Assembly (NCBI GenBank): GCA_050084515.1
Contig: CM114275.1
Coordinates: 14,384,001 to 14,448,000 of the forward strand
Source: Blasia pusilla
Lineage: Eukaryota; Marchantiophyta; Marchantiopsida; Blasiales
Direction of reading: 5' to 3'
DNA length: 64,000 nucleotides
How positions within the stretch are numbered: position 1 is the first letter of the stretch; every line of letters starts with the position of its first letter. Position numbers and translations under genes: made by a program. Positions 31,715-43,870 of this stretch are shown here, piece by piece. The notes below the pieces were generated by a model. It was not told the DNA's origin. It searched no databases and saw only the letters and a list, made by a program, of their open reading frames with translations.

Positions 31715-34330
31715 ATGGAGCCCGGATCCAAACACGGCAAGTATGCAACTACCGAATTGCTCAAAAACAATGCATCTAAGTTCTTTTCGCGCCACAGGGA
31801 TAGAAGTGCCAGGAGGCTGCCTTGTAATGGGTGGTTTGACTCTGAATGCAAGCAAGCAAGGGCACGATCAGTTGATAAATCTTTGGATATCCCAAGTCGG
31901 CTTATTATAACGAGCCTTTACAAATACTTGGTGAAATCTAAGAAACGAGCTTTCTTGCTGCGGAAACAAGAGTCTTTGACAAGGGAGCTGCATGAGGACC
32001 CCAAATCATTTTGGAGACGGTTAGTAGTACGGTCTTCAAAACCTATTCTTGATCCCAAGTCTTTGATATCTTTTGCCGAAAAGCTCTATTTCTTCCCGAT
32101 GCTACATCTATGCCACGTTGTAGAGGAATACCTAGCTTATTCTTCTGAAGGAGAGGTGATGACTCAACTTAGAAGATTGGCGAATGGTAAATGTGAGGAT
32201 TTGGATGGTCTTTCTATTGAACTTTTCAAGTGGGGAGGAGATTGTATTGGACCGATCCTCACCAAAGTATTGGGTGATGCTGCTATCTATGGTTTTCCTT
32301 CAATCTGGTCGCTACGGGAGATTGTTCCTATTCACAAATCAAGAAGGAAGGACTTGGTGACAAACTTTCGCACTATCATGGTGGGTAGTGTTTTTGCCAA
32401 GTTTTTTGGGAAATTGGTGGAGTCGAAGTTGAGCATATGGACAGAAACTTTCCAAAAGAGAGCACGGGTCCAAGCTGGTTTTCGTCCAACATACAACATC
32501 ATCGACCATATCTTGGCCTTGCGTGTTTTATGGGAGAAATCTAAGGGCAATGGAAAAGCTTTGTTTTGCGGCTTCATCGATTTCAAGAAAGCTTTTGATA
32601 CTGTACCTCGCAAGCTCTTATGGGAAAGGCTGCAAGCTATTGGAGTACCATCAAATCTCCTAGCAGCCGTGGCCACGTTATACCATTCCGTTCGGGCCAA
32701 GATCAAAGGTTCACAAACTCAAGAGATCTTGAGTACCATTGGAGTCATTCAAGGTTGCCCTCTCCCCTACACTTTTTGGAGTTTTCATAGATGATTTCGA
32801 AAAGTGGTTGGAGGAATCTGATAGTGAAGGTGTCAAGCTTGGGAAGTTTGTCATCAAAGCTCTATTGTATGCAAATGATATCATATTACTAGCACGTGAT
32901 GGCATTAGTTTACAAAAATATCTCGACACTTTGGCAAGGTTTTGTACCCAGAATCAGATGGAGGTTAATATGGAGAAGTCTAAAGTCATTATAGTGGGTC
33001 TTGTCGCTAAGATACTTGGAATTATAATACCCCTGTTACTGGGCGTCGCGTTCTTAGTACTAGCAGAGTCTTTATAACCCGCAGGTGCTAATAACGCGGT
33101 GTCTAGTAAACGAGTACTAGATCCAAGTTCTCGTTCTTTTACAAAGGTCTACAATTAGAACAAGTGAAGAGTTACAAATAGATGATATCGAAAAGTGGTT
33201 GGAGGAATGTGATAGTGAAGGTGTCAAGCTTGGGGACTTTGTCATCAAAGCTCTATTGTATGCAGATGATATCATATTACTAGCACGTGATGGCATTAGT
33301 TTACAAAAACACCTCGACACTTTGGCAAGGTTTTGTACCCAGAATCAGATGGAGGTTAATATGGAGAAGTCTAAAGTCATTATAGTGGGTACTAGATCCA
33401 AGTTCTCGTTCTTTTACAAAGGTCTACAATGAGAACAAGTGAAGAGATACAAATATCTAGGCATCGATTTCTCTCATGACTATAGTTGGGCACTTTGCGT
33501 GCAAAAGAGAGTAGAAGCTGGTTACAAAACTCTATATTCATTTTTAAACCGGTGTAGAAGAGCTCATCTTGTGTCTTGGAGTCTTAGGAAATTCTCATTT
33601 AGGAGCTTAGTGTTGCCAGTGGTCTTATATGGGACCCAAGTTTGGGGCCCTAGTTGTAAGAAGACAGGTTGGGAGCGCGTGGAAAGAGTGCAAAAGATCT
33701 TTCTACAAGAAGAATTGGGTGTAAGAAACCAAACTCCGTATGCTATTCTTCTTGCGGAAACAGGTTGTCTTCCTCTAGAAGCTGAAGCTCTTTACTTGAC
33801 CATCACTTACATCGCAAGGGTGAGATCTCTTGATGTTTCTCGCCTCCCTCATCAAGCTTTGCGAGCCACACGTTCCATAGGGTGGATGGCGGATGTGATG
33901 ACTTGGTCTTCAAAGTGGAATGTGGCAGAACGCGATTGGGACTTGAAACCGATGGCCCTCCGAGAGCATCTACAGAAGCAATCTCTTAACATCATTTGGA
34001 GCAGTGCGGGCACCAAAATGGAGTTTTATCAACTTCATGTTAATCCTATGCTTGTATATTGTGAACAAGGATACCTACTTGTAAGGATCTCCACGTTTCT
34101 TACGACATATTATCGCACATCATAGAACTGGGTCACATAGGCTAGGAATTGAGGAAGGACGATGATTTAAAATTGATAGAAATAGACGAATTTGTAGATT
34201 ATGTACCGGAGAAAATATTGAAGATGAAGAGCATGTGTTTGTTACATGTCCAAGATATGAAGAAATTAGATTAGCTCATAAAATAAATATGGAGAATTTC
34301 TATTCTTTACTACGCTAGTGCCTTATAATT
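31715..34330 (+). pseudogene. LINE 1 reverse transcriptase and zinc-binding tail
   Basis: RT motifs run from NGKCEDLDGLSIELFKWGG through FIDFKKAFDTVPRKLLWERL to VIQGCPL. A frame shift follows. The catalytic box occurs twice because of a duplication: YANDIILL (near 32875, mutated) and YADDIILL (near 33262). The thumb and connection (KRYKYLGIDFSHDYSWALCV) run to 34125. A zinc-binding end (CRLC-like, then EDEEHVFVTCPRYEEIR) spans 34195-34275. Confidence 0.85.
32791..33420 (+). repeat. Internal duplication in LINE 1 with unrelated filler
   Basis: 32791-33003 (FIDDFEKWLEESDSEG ... KVIIVG) and 33181-33391 (IDDIEKWLEECDSEG ... KVIIVG) are near-identical direct copies. Between them 33000-33110 is filler absent from LINE 2, containing CGCGTTCTTAG and TGCTAATAACGCG, which can pair. 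After the filler the LINE text resumes at TACTAGATCCAAG before the second copy starts. Confidence 0.85.
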
Positions 34331-34500
34331 TAGGTTGTTATTTCAAGGACATCATCATTCATCGTTCAACTGCTCTAGACTGTAGCTAGGAGAAGGTCTT
34401 AAGGATCATTTTCAGAGTCAGTGAATGAATGACTTGTAATACGTTTTTCAACCTTTTGACCCTTTGAATCCCACGGGTTTGATCTATTTACCATTTATTA

Positions 34501-35904
34501 TTGTATTATAAATCAGAATGGTGTCATGCGCACAACACAACAAATATCCCGAGAGGTTTAAAAATAATAAAAATTGAGGAGATAAAAAAACCCTCAAACT
34601 CAATCTAGAAAAAACTAAATTAAGACCAGAAATTTTGAAACAGAATAGAAATATTTACAAACAAAATAAACATGGATCATTCACCTGCTCCACAAACATT
34701 GTTTTCCTCCACCAATAACTGATAATACTACCATATTTTTTTGGTTTCAAAGGTCATTCCCCATCTTTGAAAAGATTCTAACCAAAGAAATAATATAAAG
34801 TTGAGGCCGTATTTAAATATAGGCTTGTTTGAGAAAACGTTAGTTTTTCCCATGAAAAGATTCTTGCAAATCCTCTCAAACTATCCTACATTAACAACAT
34901 AGAATCATGTGGTTGTTTTCAACAAAAGGATGAATAATAAAAGAGTATTTACCCGAAGATGGAGTTCATGTATATCTCACAAACTTCAAAAAAGTGTCTT
35001 CATTAATGTGAAAGCCTCCTCAAAGAGAACTCAAGTTCCTGAATAGAATGGAAAGACTATCATGGGCTTTGATGAGGCATAGTTGCAATACATGAGCCAA
35101 GCGTATCTTGATAGGGCCCATTTCACAACTTTGTTATCTGATGGGCTCCTAAACAACCAAAATACCACATGGAATTCAATATCTTTCTAGTATGATCCGG
35201 GTCCCACAACTTGGCCCATGGGCCCTACCAAGCAAATACATACAAGATCCTAGATGAGCACCAGACAGTAAAGAAAGTTTCCCTCACCATATGAAGTTGC
35301 AATTGCAAAATAACAAGCTATTAAAAGTGTCTTATATCCAATTGGAAAATTCCTACAAGATAATTTTCCAACACAAGTTGAACTAGAGTGAACAAGGCCT
35401 TAAAATTGATGTCCTAGCAAGGGAGACAAAACTCGATGGATAATCTACAGTTACAATCCTTCACCAATGCCTGTACGGATATATAGTGTTCCGGAGAGAT
35501 TTCATGTCTCCATTCCAATCCCAACGATTGTCTCTCCATGGACGAATATCTGCAAGAGCCCCCAAGTATTGAGATGAGCATTTCAACATACAAATCAAGG
35601 TTAGCCACTTTGATCAGAAACTTGACCAATCACAGTCTATGAAAGCTAATGACTTAAAGCAAGTGGGTTTCATTGACTTTGAGATTTCATGCAAATTAAA
35701 GCATTGCTCACTCTCCCCTGCAATTATTAAAACTATTCCAAAAGAAAAGTTACAAAGAACCATTCTGAAAACCCATGATGAATGAAGAAAACATGGGACA
35801 AGTCATAGCAAATCTCTTTAATTTCAACATACATTATCCGGATAACCCTCTAAATCCTGCTAGAACTCAGTTTCCAATAGTAAGTATTCTAGAACAAAAG
35901 ATGC
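34501..35904. other. A+T-rich DNA, probably 3' part of the neighbouring gene
   Basis: No transposon similarity is seen. On the minus strand 35414-35629 has a coding-like stretch (MERQSLGLEWRHEISPEHYI) after an acceptor-like TTGCAG, which could be a 3' exon of the gene below. The rest looks like intron or intergenic DNA. Confidence 0.35.
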
Positions 35905-38470
35905 CTACCGATATCTACAGAGGCAAAAATTTCTCTGAAACAAAACTGATGACATAAGATCGAGATGTGCAGAGCCTCCAAGATCTTTCGTGAGTTTTAG
36001 CACCACATTCCTAAGACCATCCAATTCGTGCTTCGCTTCCACACTGCCATGCACAAAAGGACAAAACATAACTTTGACATCGAGGAGCTCAACTGATCTA
36101 GGATATTCCTCAACTATGTCGAACATTCCAGAAAGATAAAAAATTATGTACAGAGTAAGAAAATTGCATTGTCACGTGACCCGGGAAAATTGACCCCACC
36201 ATGTCACAACGTAGCATCTCTACTCGACAACAAGCTATCCTCAAATCCAAGCACTACCGCTTACCTCAAGGAATCTTCGCACTTGAGGTTTGTAGTGTAG
36301 GCTGCGCCAATCAAGATATGATCATGTATCTTTTGCATAGCATTCATACAAAATTTCTCATTCCCATGCAAGTCTGTAGACAGGCTGTACTTTCAACACC
36401 AAGCCATATTATAGGTAAGGGGGTATCAACTCCAATCCTATCAGAGCCAAATCTGTACTAGAAAAAAAAATGAATTATGATGATCATCCGGAATGAACTC
36501 AAGCTAACAAGGTGATCTTTGAGTCAAGCCTCTATAAAAAGGCATTCAACTATGCCTAATTCCCGTTCACAGGATCACATGGCTCAAAGAGCAAGTTACT
36601 CTTCCAAAGTATCTGGCAACTACGAAGATATCCTCTCCAAAAGGTTCCAAGCCAGTCTCTTTATTCCGCATTCTACTCAATCAATCTACTTGCTCTACCA
36701 AACCAGGGTTCTTCATGGGGTGAAATATGGAGACTACCTACATTCTGCCAATGAAACCAGTTAATGAAAAATCAAACCTGTCACTTGCCTACCTATCTAA
36801 GAGCCATTGAAAGCATACTCTGATTCCCACCTGTTGGTGACAGAGATGGATTTCCACAATGGAGTAGTGGCCATGAACTTAAAAGCGTGCTGACCTCTGC
36901 AACCAAGAAAGACATGGAGTAGGAAGCATTTCAGGGTAAGAAAGCCAACTGTACAGTAAAGACTTTCTAAACAAAATTTCCTTTCTTGGACAATTTTGCT
37001 GTGGATTTATTTTAAAATGATCCACCATTCATCAAGTGAGATACCTCAAGTTAGAAATGACGGAGTTCACAAACACAACCCCTTTCATAAAACTGCTCCT
37101 TGATTGCAGCTTTAAGAGTTTGTCTCCAGTGGTTAAGTTTGTCATGATGCTCTCCAAGACCTTACAATCAAAGCCACAAATAAAGCAAACAATAAAAAAG
37201 TCGTTACTGTGATTAGAGATAGCAACCCCAAGTATTCTAACCCAGAGGACCATAAGAAACACTACATGAGATCAAGACAGCCAGAGACCAACCAATGCCA
37301 CGAAAAGGAAGAGTCTCAAAGATGGTTATAAAAGTTCTTCACCTCTTGATTGCCCCTTTTCCTCTCCCTTAGCACCTCCAACTCTAGGTTGGATTCCCCT
37401 GATGAGTTTGTAAACAGACTGGAAACCCATTGCATAACGCAAGAATTCCCCATTCAGGAAACAAAATTAGTGTATTAGTCTCTTTCAGCAATTTTCCTGA
37501 GGTCTATCCTTACATCTGCCTGGAGATGTAATGACAGGATTTTTGACATGTATCAAAGTACCTTATTCCCAAAGAGCAAACGTCAATCAAGCATGAAGGA
37601 CTCGTAAATCATTCCAGCTTTCCATCAGAGAAACGACCACATCTGAATTTACACCCTGGTTTCTAAGCCATAAACATGAAGTATTCCAACTTGCCTGGAC
37701 AAATCATCCGGGCATGAGGCAAAATATATACACTAGACATTGTCAACAGCAGATTGAACTGGTCAGGACACCTATGGTAGGGATCTCCCACTTCTAACCT
37801 GCTACATAGAGTGCAGTCTGGTTGGAAACTGTGTGATGAATTTATGGTGAAGTTCATTCCTGCATCAGGGCAAGAAAAATGCACGCATTAGCTGATCACC
37901 GACGACGACTGTACAGAAGCTGGTTCTTCCAAGAAGTTCACTGGACGTTACCTAATGAGTTTTGCACGTGGATATAGTGACGGGATTATTTGGGAACCCA
38001 GCTACTTGAAATACTTGGGATGTAGAATACGACTAACCTCCTTTAAGATCAGTGGCATATTGAGTTGCGACCATGTGCTTGACACCCAACTTGTGTGATG
38101 TAGACAACCGAATAGACCTCTCATCCAGTTGATTTCCTTTCTCAAAACCAGTCGAAACTGTCTCCAAGCAGCAGCAAGGAGATGGTGTCAGTGTTGGAAA
38201 AACCCGCGCAGTCCAACTTCGAGGACCTAACGCAAGATTACAGTTAGAGCAGATTCGATAACAATTTTCAATTTTCCGCGGCCTGGAAAGCCTTCCTGCT
38301 TCCCATCTTCAAATGGGGGAAACTTGGATTCAAGTACCTGGTTGATAATACAGTTAATACCCTTGAGTTGCGTCTGCCACCATACCTGAGTGATTTTGAT
38401 CTATTATAATGTTTTCTTCCAGCGTCTTCCCTTGAGGTAGTTCGCAGAAACTGTGCAACCCATCTTGATT
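35905..38470 (-). CDS. Downstream exons of an unidentified multi-exon gene
   Basis: On the minus strand several short coding-like blocks are bounded by splice consensus. 38470-38386 has GLHSFCELPQGKTLEENIII, with CAG before it and GTATGG after. 38089-38038 has LGVKHMVATQYATDLKG. About 37445-37325 has VMQWVSSLFTNSSGES. 37160-37045 has VLESIMTNLTTGDKLLKLQS, with donor GTATCT. 36126-35905 has MFDIVEEYPRSVELLDVKVM. Phases were not all reconciled, so this is a set of probable exons, not a full model. I recognise no family with confidence. Its spacing (300-600 bp introns) and lack of repeats suggest a host gene. Confidence 0.4.
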
Positions 38471-38638
38471 CTGCAAAATCAAGAAAAAAAAATTCTTGGC
38501 TTAAATGGGCTCCGTGAGCCTTCAGTACTTTTGAACATCGTTCTCACTGTTTCAAATCTATCTCCTTAGGGTTAAGAAATTGTCAGTAACAAGAGTTTGA
38601 AGCAAGAAACCTGATGTGCAGCGTCAGAGTCAATCTTG

Positions 38639-39247
38639 TCAACCTTTCCTGACCGCGAAAAGTGGAAGTTCAAAGTCACAGCTTACATTGGAAGCGTACA
38701 GCCTTCCAAACGGTTGGCCACCAGAGTAGTAGCGCCCTCGCCTTTGTTTCCAAAATTCTCCATCCATTCTTCCAGAAGTGGAGGGAAGAGGTATGTCGGC
38801 GGATGGTTTCGCATCAGAGATATGATCCAACCGCCCTGCTTTGATCATTGCATCTAAATTTCTCCCACTTCTAGCGCTTCCGAGAAGCATTCCGAGAGAC
38901 ACTTTCTCGCATTTCATAAGCATTCTATTTGTACTTGATCGCTTCACCCCCGAGCTATCATCCAGGTTGACTAGCCGACAGTCACGAGGAGTTTGACCGA
39001 CCACGTCTACTGAGACCCCTTTCAGAAAACTTGTGTGAAATTCTCTAGAGTTGCTGGCGACGCCTTTGGAGAACAAACCAAAACAAGAACCAAGAGTGAT
39101 GCATTCGCCGAATTCCGCTGAAGGTAGCAAACTGCTGACGCTGACATTACAGGACAAATCACTAGGTGCTCCATGGACCTTCCACGCCACCCTACCATTC
39201 GGAAGCCGAACGTCTACCTCCTTCTGACTCCTCTTGATCTCTGCCAT
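38639..39247 (-). CDS. First coding exon of the unidentified minus-strand gene
   Basis: An ATG at 39247 (MAEIKRSQKEVDVRLPNGRV) opens 202 codons without a stop, the longest non-transposon frame in the window. The text is Ser-rich and unlike the repeats around it. It runs out at a stop near 38639, with a likely donor shortly before or in another frame. The upstream 39250-39450 is C+T-rich, as in a 5' UTR or promoter. No domain, signal peptide or membrane segment is visible. Confidence 0.5.
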   Translation of the reverse strand: MAEIKRSQKEVDVRLPNGRVAWKVHGAPSDLSCNVSVSSLLPSAEFGECITLGSCFGLFSKGVASNSREFHTSFLKGVSVDVVGQTPRDCRLVNLDDSSGVKRSSTNRMLMKCEKVSLGMLLGSARSGRNLDAMIKAGRLDHISDAKPSADIPLPSTSGRMDGEFWKQRRGRYYSGGQPFGRLYASNVSCDFELPLFAVRKG

Positions 39248-39249
39248 TG

Positions 39250-40473
39250 CATCGGTGCCTGCTCACTCTACCACTGGGCGTCTCTGCACTTTGAGCTGAA
39301 CTCATGTATACACATGTCCCCGATAATCATTGATACTATTTCCAAACACTCTATACTTCTTCCCACCCTATGTTTCTGAGTACTTCACCTTTCTAACGAC
39401 TCGAAAGGGAGGCAGCACAGAGCTAATTCATCCACAAACTCTATCTAACTCTACTCTGTTACTCCACTCCCTGCCTTCTTCACTTCCATTTCAAGTTCCT
39501 GCAAATCACAAAATCCGCCGACAACGTTCTCCACTAGCTACACAGCCCAATGGCTTACAAAATCTATAATGCTCCAAGAATCTGCCTGGCTGAAGCGGTG
39601 CTTGATATCGAACTTGATGTCAAGAAGTTGACCAGAAGACAATACAAGATTCTAAATAACAACCGCATGCGTCTCGAAAGGAAACGCGAGCCCGAACCCA
39701 ATCTAAACTAGTACCAGTTCAGCGCTCAAAAGGACCTTGCGTGGGCGTTGCATTTCGAGTCCGATTCTACCGGAGAGTAAATTTAGGATTTAAATTTTGT
39801 GCGGCACCTCGTCTCAAAAAGGAGAGGCGCGAAGGCTATCCAATCCGTGACTGGACCTATGCGTCCCACCACAGCCGTTAAATTAGCGCCAACTTGGAGG
39901 CGCAATATAGGGATGTGGGGCTCGGAACTCTAAACCAAGCTTGACCAAGCTAGATCTCAAAAGTGGTATTATATTGGTGGATTGGACAATATGGCAAAGT
40001 CTATGATCTTAATAAAACTCTCGATTTCGAAAACTTCTAAATTTCACATATCATAGATGTTGGCAAAAGATATGGATGTCATAAAACCTCATTTTGATCT
40101 AGATATTTTGAAGATTATGTGCAATTTTGAGAAGTTGACAATACCTTTGAACTATGTCTTGAAGACTTCCAAAGCTTGATGTGTCTTTAATGAATGGGGA
40201 AAATTTTGCAATCATCCATTACTCTTAGGATAAAATACCAAATCATGTGATCTTAAAACGTGCATCGGGTTGTGGCGTGATTTTTTAAACGCCTTGTGCA
40301 ATTATTGGAAGTCTAGGAGGATGGTTCCCACATTTCTTGTTACTACAAATATTTCTAGTGCTATGTCTCCGCTTAGATGTTATAAAAGTACATTGCATTT
40401 TCCATACTTATTCACAATGAAATCCCTCATACACATGTGTCTTAGATAATTTCATGAGAGTGAAGAATTCATG
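39250..40473. other. Intergenic DNA upstream of the minus-strand gene
   Basis: No coding sense on either strand that I trust. The region 39950-40470 is A+T-rich and may be old repeat. Confidence 0.4.
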
Positions 40474-41300
40474 TGTCGTGCAAATAGAGGTCGCTACTAA
40501 CATACATCGGTTGTCATCCACATGAGTCTAAAATCCATCTATGAATCCTTACACACCTACACATGAATGACTAGAAAACCCCAATATAAAATATGAAGAA
40601 GATTAAATCTGTAATCAATTATGCCTCATCCAAGCGTCCATCCAATGATACACATTGCGATAGCAATAAGAAACAATCTTCAATGAACTCTCAATATGTT
40701 TTATCTTCGATTGATCCTAGCACACTCTTCGAGAGAGAATCCATGCAAGTTGCATTATATCACGGATTCCAATATGAATTTGATCTTAGGAAGATAAGCT
40801 CTAAATGAGCTTCATCCGAGATATATCCCTCATGGGCACCTCTATGGATGAGCCAAGGTGACTTCTACACATAGGTAACCTCCTCTTAATAGTTCACGAA
40901 CGACCTAGAGTACACAAGGTACCAATTACACATATGGTTTTCTCATAAGACCAACTACTACTTAACTGCCAACTAACCCTTGAAACCTATAGGCCCTAGT
41001 GGCTCCACACAAGGATGAGAGGATCAACCTCGCCAAGGTTGCCACTCCTAAAAAATGGAAGGGTGACCTACACTCATAAATCACCTCCTAAAAGCAGGTT
41101 ACATATGACCTCTCAAAATGGGGAAGCACAAGACTTATCCAAAGCCTCAATACTATCTCTTCCTACATGTTATCTACCATAATAGTTGTCATGCGAGTAG
41201 ACATCGCTGTCAACATACATTGCTCTTATAATTACAAGTCTAAAATCCATCTAACTATGAATCATAATAGATCTACACATGAATGACTAAACAACCCCAA
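40474..41300 (-). repeat. Gypsy LTR E4 of the PHD family
   Basis: TGTCGTGCAAATAGAGGTCG at the left and a related start near 41187 repeat the two-ended design of the LTRs at 25695 and 41375. The right end is followed by AATTGCCCTCCGAGCTGGTCG, equivalent to the polypurine tract side. After about 40 bp of internal sequence it is cut by the LTR at 41375. Confidence 0.65.
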
Positions 41301-41374
41301 TTGCCCTCCGAGCTGGTCGTTAGGTCCCTCTAGTTTCAGATAGCCAAAAAAAAGAGTCTAAATGCTATGTATCT

Positions 41375-42145
41375 TGTCGTGCACATACTTATCGCTACAC
41401 AACATACATCACTGTCACCAAACACACACACAAACACGCACGATCTCATGCTAACTCATGGCATCCAAACAACGAGACAAGAAGTACCAAAATATCCCAA
41501 TAAAATAAGATCCAATCTCTCTCACAACACCATAGTTCTCACATGGTTGCACTCTCACATGTCTCTCTCAATGTCAAACCAAACCCACTCTCCTAATGAG
41601 AAGTTTGGGTTACACTCACAAGGCAAGGGACCATAGCTCCGCCGCCTCGTGCCAAGAGGTTCAACAAAGAGAGAATGAGCTCTCAAGCTCTCTCTCCTTG
41701 AGGTATATCCCTCCCCTCTCCCAAGCTCTCTCCATGGTAACTTAATGCTCCCAAGTCATCTCCTTGGCTCTTGACCTCATGTAGGAGGTCAAGGGCCACT
41801 TAAAAAAAATAGAAAAGTGATCATATACTCAAAATGGTACTTACCTAAAATAGTAAGTTCCTCAATATGGCTCCAAATGAGTTGAAACGAAGGGGAAACC
41901 TGTTCACTCAGGTTTCCCAAGGCCTCAGTAGATCATCCTAAACCTCTTGAGTCTGTCCTCCACTACTCGCAAAAGCGCTCTGCTAGATCTCACCGATCTA
42001 TCCCAAAAGACGTGACAATTGTCGTGCGCATACACATCGCTCCACAACATACATCATTGTCATTGAACACACACACAAACATGCACGATCCTATGCTAAC
42101 TCATGACATCCAAACAATGAGACAAGAAGTACCAAGATATCTCCA
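41375..42145 (-). repeat. Element D 3' LTR
   Basis: 771 bp with the same ~125-bp text at both ends (41375-41499 and 42020-42145). It is close to the E1 LTR throughout, including AAGCTCTCTCTCCTTGAGG and CACCGATCTATCCC. Confidence 0.75.
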
Positions 42146-42160
42146 ATCGCCCCCCTAGCT
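42146..42160 (-). other. Polypurine tract of element D
   Basis: The plus strand reads ATCGCCCCCCTAGCT, i.e. AGCTAGGGGGGCGAT on the element strand, directly before the LTR start TGGAGATATC. It would prime plus-strand DNA synthesis. E1 has the equivalent at 26450-26462. Confidence 0.8.
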
Positions 42161-42327
42161 AATGGTTAGGTCCCTCTAACTCTAGATAGCCATCTATCCC
42201 TACCTACCATGACATACATCTCTCAGACGCTAAGAGCAAGAAGGTCGGGTCCTCATGTGGCCCCATCGTTAGTCGCCTTCTTGTCATCCATGTCACAGAC
42301 ACAAGTCGGAATGTAGAACTACCTACT

Positions 42328-43697
42328 CTATGTACATCTGGGACACATCCATTGTCCTTGTGGAACCCTAGTGAGAGGTGGCGTCAAGCAAGCCATATGC
42401 CATCTTCTTGAACATCCATCCCAGACTAGCATAATGGCTGCACCACGGGCAGAACCACACAACATACATCCCAAGACTGTAGTAACTACTGTATCGTCAA
42501 TGTTCGGAAGGTGACACGGCACACAGTTACGCACATGGTCCTTCCAAACCATACCATCGAGTCCCTCCAATAAAAGAACACCTGATGGCAAAACCTCACG
42601 CACTCTCAAGATGGTGCGCCCTATAATCACATCCAACCCTGATGAAGCCTCCGGATAGTAGGTTGATAACCATCCGTCTGAATAGTCGCATACCTCAATA
42701 TATCCCGATGCTGCGCAATCGCCAAGTCCTCAAACGCCATGAGCATCACTCTCTGAAATAATTCAGCCCTCTGAGAACATGCGCCCATCCATACATCAAG
42801 ATCATCAAGGTTCAACACCTCACCAACATCTCGACGAATGGCTGTAGGTAAATCTAGCTCTTGGCCATACAAAAGCAAGTACGGTGAGAAATACGCTAAG
42901 GATGCTTGCCTGCTGAATCTGTATCTCATCGCCAACCACGGCAAGTGGAGGTCCCAATCTCCTAGGTGATCTCTCTGCAAGCCATACTTGCATAGTCCTC
43001 TCTTCACTGTATGCACAACCCGCTCCGCTAGTCCATCCACCTCAGGATGATCTCGCGAAGTAGTGCGGTGGTCGATCAGTGCCTCATCACACAAGGCCTT
43101 AAACTCCCCGCGGAACTCTGTACCCTAGTCTGTCAACACCTCAGCTAGTGCGCCGTAATGACTCAACACTCGATCTAGGAAGGCATACGCTATTCCCTCA
43201 CTTGCTTTGTAAGGAAATGCAACTAACTCTATCCACTTCGAGAATTGCTCGACCATCACCAACACATAACGACTATGGCCCTTTGTCAAAGGCAAAGGTC
43301 TTGCAAAATCCAAACTCCATCTATAACCTAAATCCATAATCGAAAGTGGATGCAACTGTGGAGTCGAAGCATTGAACAATGCTCAGACTCGATCACGCAC
43401 CATACATCTGGCAACAAATTGTTGAACGTCAGTCTGCATGCCTTGCCACCAAAATTGGATCTGGAGCAAGTTGTACGTCCAATTCACTCCAAAATGACCC
43501 AACTCCTTGTGGGCATGATGCACCAAACATGCTCTCTGTAAAGGATGAGGCACTACACGCTTTCTACCATCCTTCCACACTCGAAACACATGTGTCCACT
43601 CCCACCAGAACCGTTCAGCTTGGTGTAGGATCCGATCCCGATCTCTAGCACCCATTATGCTCGCAACGCTGCCAGTACGTACGTACTCCAAGACCAC
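42328..43697 (-). pseudogene. Element D integrase with C-terminal PHD finger
   Basis: Zinc-binding region with KELGHFGVNWTYNLLQ (43500s), a catalytic core with SLDFARPLPLTKGHSRYVLV, a second Asp in VLTD before a stop, and HPEVDGLAERVVHTVK, then the C-terminal part GMVWKDHVRN. It is open from there into a C4HC3 PHD finger at 42468-42331: CMLCGSARGAA, MLVWDGCSRRWHMACLTPPL, QWMCPRCT. Only one ligand is changed (Trp for Cys). The finger is fused in frame after the integrase tail, where chromoviruses carry a chromodomain. Targeting to marked chromatin is a reasonable guess. Confidence 0.8.
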
Positions 43698-43870
43698 TCC
43701 ATCGTCGTGAATGTCTCAACCACATGTCATCTCCTCACCGGCCTCTAGATCTAAGGACTCTCCATTAGACCTTGCTATTGAAGTCTCAAAAGTCTCGCTC
43801 TCCATAGCCAACGAGCCCAAATAGGTGACGCATGCTATACTAGCACCAACTCCTCATCACTCTCACCATG

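Larger units (their letters stand above)
31075..34500 (+). mobile_element. L1-like LINE 1 (5'-truncated, internally duplicated)
   Basis: A non-LTR element with endonuclease, reverse transcriptase and a C-terminal zinc-binding region in order. The 3' UTR ends near GATCTATTTACCATTTATTA (34480-34500). The second copy (62427 onward, minus) ends in the same way with a TTTACCAT simple tail. The 5' part of ORF2 and all of ORF1 are absent. There are several stops and frame changes. Confidence 0.85.

Noticed and set aside
35905-36126. Mismatch-repair (MSH) or APC2 exon
   Set aside because: Short similarity in MFDIVEEYPRS and ELDGLR does not extend, and neighbouring exons do not fit either family.
42328-42640. 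Chromodomain after the element D integrase
   Set aside because: No aromatic-cage text of the YLVKWKGY type; the Cys/His pattern is that of a PHD finger. The chromodomain is only in the nested element (near 46650).
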